A stretch of 6,300 nt of DNA from an uncultured Vogesella sp. (GTDB lineage: Bacteria > Pseudomonadota > Gammaproteobacteria > Burkholderiales > Chromobacteriaceae). The stretch lies in the NCBI GenBank assembly GCA_946479405.1, contig CAMLGD010000187.1, positions 1-6,300 on the forward strand, in the 5' to 3' direction. Shown here piece after piece: positions 4,807 to 6,300 of the stretch (positions within the stretch are counted from its first letter, which is position 1; the number at the start of each line of letters is the position of its first letter). Under the pieces are notes generated by a model, which saw nothing but the letters and a program-made list of their open reading frames with translations, made no database searches and was not told where the DNA came from. Made by a program: the position numbers and the translations under genes.

Positions 4807-6019
4807 TGAGCACCTCCCCGGCAGCGATGAAGTTGGGGTTGCGCACCTGCGGGTTGAGGCGGGCCAATTCCGCCGAGCGTTCGCTGTCGCCGTACCACCA
4901 GTGCGCAATCAGCCGCAGGTTGGCTGCACTCTCCACCTCGCGCTGGATCAGCGGCGGGCGGCTGTTGATCACCGCCACCGCTGCCAGCAACAGGTTGTGG
5001 GCGGTGGCCTTCATCGCTTCCACCGCCGGTACTGCCTCCTCGAGCGGGTACAGCTGGCGGTAGGCGTCGATGCTGGCCTGCAGCTCGCTGCGGGCGCCGT
5101 TGACCATGGTTTCGATCTGCGGTGGCGACAGCGTGGCGCTCTCGGCTTCGTCCTGCAGCATGCCGGCGGTGACGCTGGCCAGCTCGGTGGCCACCAGCGC
5201 CTGCACCACGGCGGTGGTCTTGGCCACGTCTTCCGGGTATGGGCGGTTGATCAGATCGGCGGCCGCGCCGTTGTCGGCGCTCTTGGCCGGCAACTGGATG
5301 ATGTTGCCGAAGCTGCTGCGCAAGGCGCTGAAGTTGCCGATGCCGCCCGCTGTCCAGCGCAGGTCTACCAGGCCGTTCAGCAGGTTGGCCATGTCGGCGG
5401 CAAAGTCCTGCGGTGCATTCAGCAACTGGCTGACGGTGTTGCTGGCCAGCCCGGCCAGGCCACGGGCATCGCTCAGCACCGACAGCATGTTGCTCTGCCA
5501 GGCGTTGAGGCGGGCAAAGCTGCCCTGCAGCCCGGCCACCAGTTCGAATGCCGAGGCGAAGTTGCCCACCGCCAGGCTGCGGGCGCTGCCGGCCAGGTTG
5601 GCCGCACCGGCCGCCTTGGCCGCCGGCAGCTCGCGTTCGAACAGCGATTGTTTGGCGCCGGCCATGACGATGCTCAGGCGCAGGGTGCAGCCGTCCACCA
5701 GCTCGGTGGAGGTGTCCTCGCTCCATTCCTGGATATGGCAATCGGCCAGCGGGCCGTACACCGGGTGCACGAACTCGCCGGCACCGCCGGCATCCACCAC
5801 CTGCAGGAAGGCTTTCAGCCGCTTCTCGTAATCGTCGCCCCAGAAGATGGCGTTAACGCTGAAGCTCTTGCTGCGGCCGCCGGTATCGCTGATCTGCTCG
5901 CCGTTCTGATGCGGCAGGCCGACCCTGGCCAGATCGCGGCCGCCGCTGGCGGATACCGCCTGAATGTCAAAGGTGATGCCCTTGTAACTGGCATCCAGCA
6001 GGGTGTCTTGCCAGGCCAT
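4790..6019 (-). CDS. Mu gp43 (N)-like DNA circularisation / baseplate protein
   Basis: A 409-residue protein with the 'DNA circularisation N-terminal' domain of Mu gpN. The visible pattern is W3, then L-L-D-A-S-Y-K-G-I-T-F (7-17), G-G-R-D-L-A (26-31), D-T-G-G-R-S-K-S-F-S-V (45-55), G-D-D-Y (61-64), and G-E-F-V-H-P-V-Y-G-P-L (81-91) followed by beta-rich sequence. From about 130 the protein is Ala/Leu-rich and helical. The historical name comes from a proposed DNA-circularising activity in related phages; in Mu-like and contractile tails the protein is structural, at the tail-tube/baseplate junction, and I favour that role. The start ATG 6019 has GGGAGG 8 nt upstream and shares one base with the tape measure stop (TGATG, 6021-6017). 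It appears complete. Confidence 0.9.
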   Translation of the reverse strand: MAWQDTLLDASYKGITFDIQAVSASGGRDLARVGLPHQNGEQISDTGGRSKSFSVNAIFWGDDYEKRLKAFLQVVDAGGAGEFVHPVYGPLADCHIQEWSEDTSTELVDGCTLRLSIVMAGAKQSLFERELPAAKAAGAANLAGSARSLAVGNFASAFELVAGLQGSFARLNAWQSNMLSVLSDARGLAGLASNTVSQLLNAPQDFAADMANLLNGLVDLRWTAGGIGNFSALRSSFGNIIQLPAKSADNGAAADLINRPYPEDVAKTTAVVQALVATELASVTAGMLQDEAESATLSPPQIETMVNGARSELQASIDAYRQLYPLEEAVPAVEAMKATAHNLLLAAVAVINSRPPLIQREVESAANLRLIAHWWYGDSERSAELARLNPQVRNPNFIAAGEVLNAYAR

Positions 6020-6300
6020 CAGCCGCGCCTCCCGGTGGTGGTGTTGTGGGTGTTCACGGTCTCGGCCAGGGTGCGGCCGTCCAGCTGCAGCACGCTGCGC
6101 GCTTCCAGCTTGATTGGCTGCTGCGCCAGCTGGCTCAGTGCCGTGGTCTGCTTGTTGAGGCCGTCCAGCAAGCCCTTCTCCTTGTCGCCGTTCAGCTTGT
6201 CGTACAGCCAGCTGCCCAGCGAGGTGGCCTTGCCGCCGTTGGCCTGGGTCAGGCCGCTACTGATCTTGCAGTTTAGCCAGCTGCCGAAATACCAGCCGGC
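6019..6300 (-). CDS. Tail tape measure protein, C-terminal 93 codons (5' part beyond window)
   Basis: I translated this frame by hand from the right edge: it is open for 93 codons and ends with TGA at 6021-6019, touching the gp43 ATG. The sequence runs A-G-W-Y-F-G-S-W-L-N at the edge, through Y-D-K-L-N-G-D-K-E-K-G-L-L-D, to K-L-E-A-R-S-V-L-Q-L-D-G-R-T-L-A-E-T-V-N and a short hydrophilic tail ending G-R-R-G. The 'LDGRxLAxxVN' element close to the C-terminus, followed by a short polar tail, is common in tape measure proteins of Mu-like and P2-like phages. The position just upstream of the gp43 gene is where the tape measure gene (Mu gp42) sits. The tape measure sets tail length and is ejected through the tube. 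Only the C-terminus is visible, so the domain content of the rest cannot be judged. Confidence 0.82.
   Translation of the reverse strand, partial: AGWYFGSWLNCKISSGLTQANGGKATSLGSWLYDKLNGDKEKGLLDGLNKQTTALSQLAQQPIKLEARSVLQLDGRTLAETVNTHNTTTGRRG

Noticed and set aside
4807..4908. Upstream extension of the gp44 frame to 4908
   Set aside because: It would overlap gp43 by 119 nt and its translation is not hub-like, while ATG 4806 has GGGGAGG 6 nt before it.
4713..5741. Long minus-strand open frame inside gp43
   Set aside because: It is an alternative frame of gp43, very rich in R, G, Q and A as expected for an out-of-frame GC-rich gene. The gp43 frame carries the family motifs.

Overview
The window is a piece of a Mu-like (transposable, contractile-tailed) prophage or phage genome. 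It holds the end of the tail module and most of the baseplate module, nearly all on the minus strand. Reading with transcription (right to left), the order is: C-terminus of the tail tape measure protein, DNA-circularisation/baseplate protein (Mu N, gp43 type), hub protein (Mu P, gp44 type), spike/baseplate assembly protein (gp45 type), gp46-type wedge protein, baseplate J-like wedge protein (gp47 type) and a DUF2313/YmfQ (gp48 type) protein cut by the left edge. This is the canonical Mu order. The GC-rich coding DNA and Mu-type synteny suggest a high-GC proteobacterial host, possibly a betaproteobacterium; the genus cannot be fixed from the sequence.

The baseplate genes are packed tightly. 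Consecutive frames overlap by 1 nt (tape measure/gp43), 17 nt (gp43/gp44), 17 nt (gp44/gp45), 4 nt (gp46/gp47) and 4 nt (gp47/gp48). The exception is gp45/gp46, which are 1,094 nt apart (1960-3053). That gap is visibly AT-richer and carries two divergently oriented genes with no recognisable tail function, so it looks like an inserted accessory cassette (a 'moron').

The cassette has a minus-strand gene of about 223 codons (2007-2678). It encodes a hydrophobic hairpin-like segment, a long charged helical region and a C-terminal block that looks winged-helix-like. It also has a plus-strand gene of 91 codons (2782-3057) with a good ribosome binding site. About 100 nt separates them and contains an inverted repeat and a possible extended -10 promoter. 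The plus-strand gene runs antisense to the late operon, and its stop codon interlocks with that of gp45 in a single CTAG. At the other cassette edge, a perfect 10-bp-stem inverted repeat swallows the gp46 start codon.

The tail proteins would assemble together: gp43, gp44 and gp45 form the central hub and spike, while gp46, gp47 and gp48 form the wedges around it. The cassette is the new or accessory part. Its position, composition and architecture fit a lysogenic-conversion function such as superinfection exclusion or anti-phage defence, but the sequence alone does not prove this.
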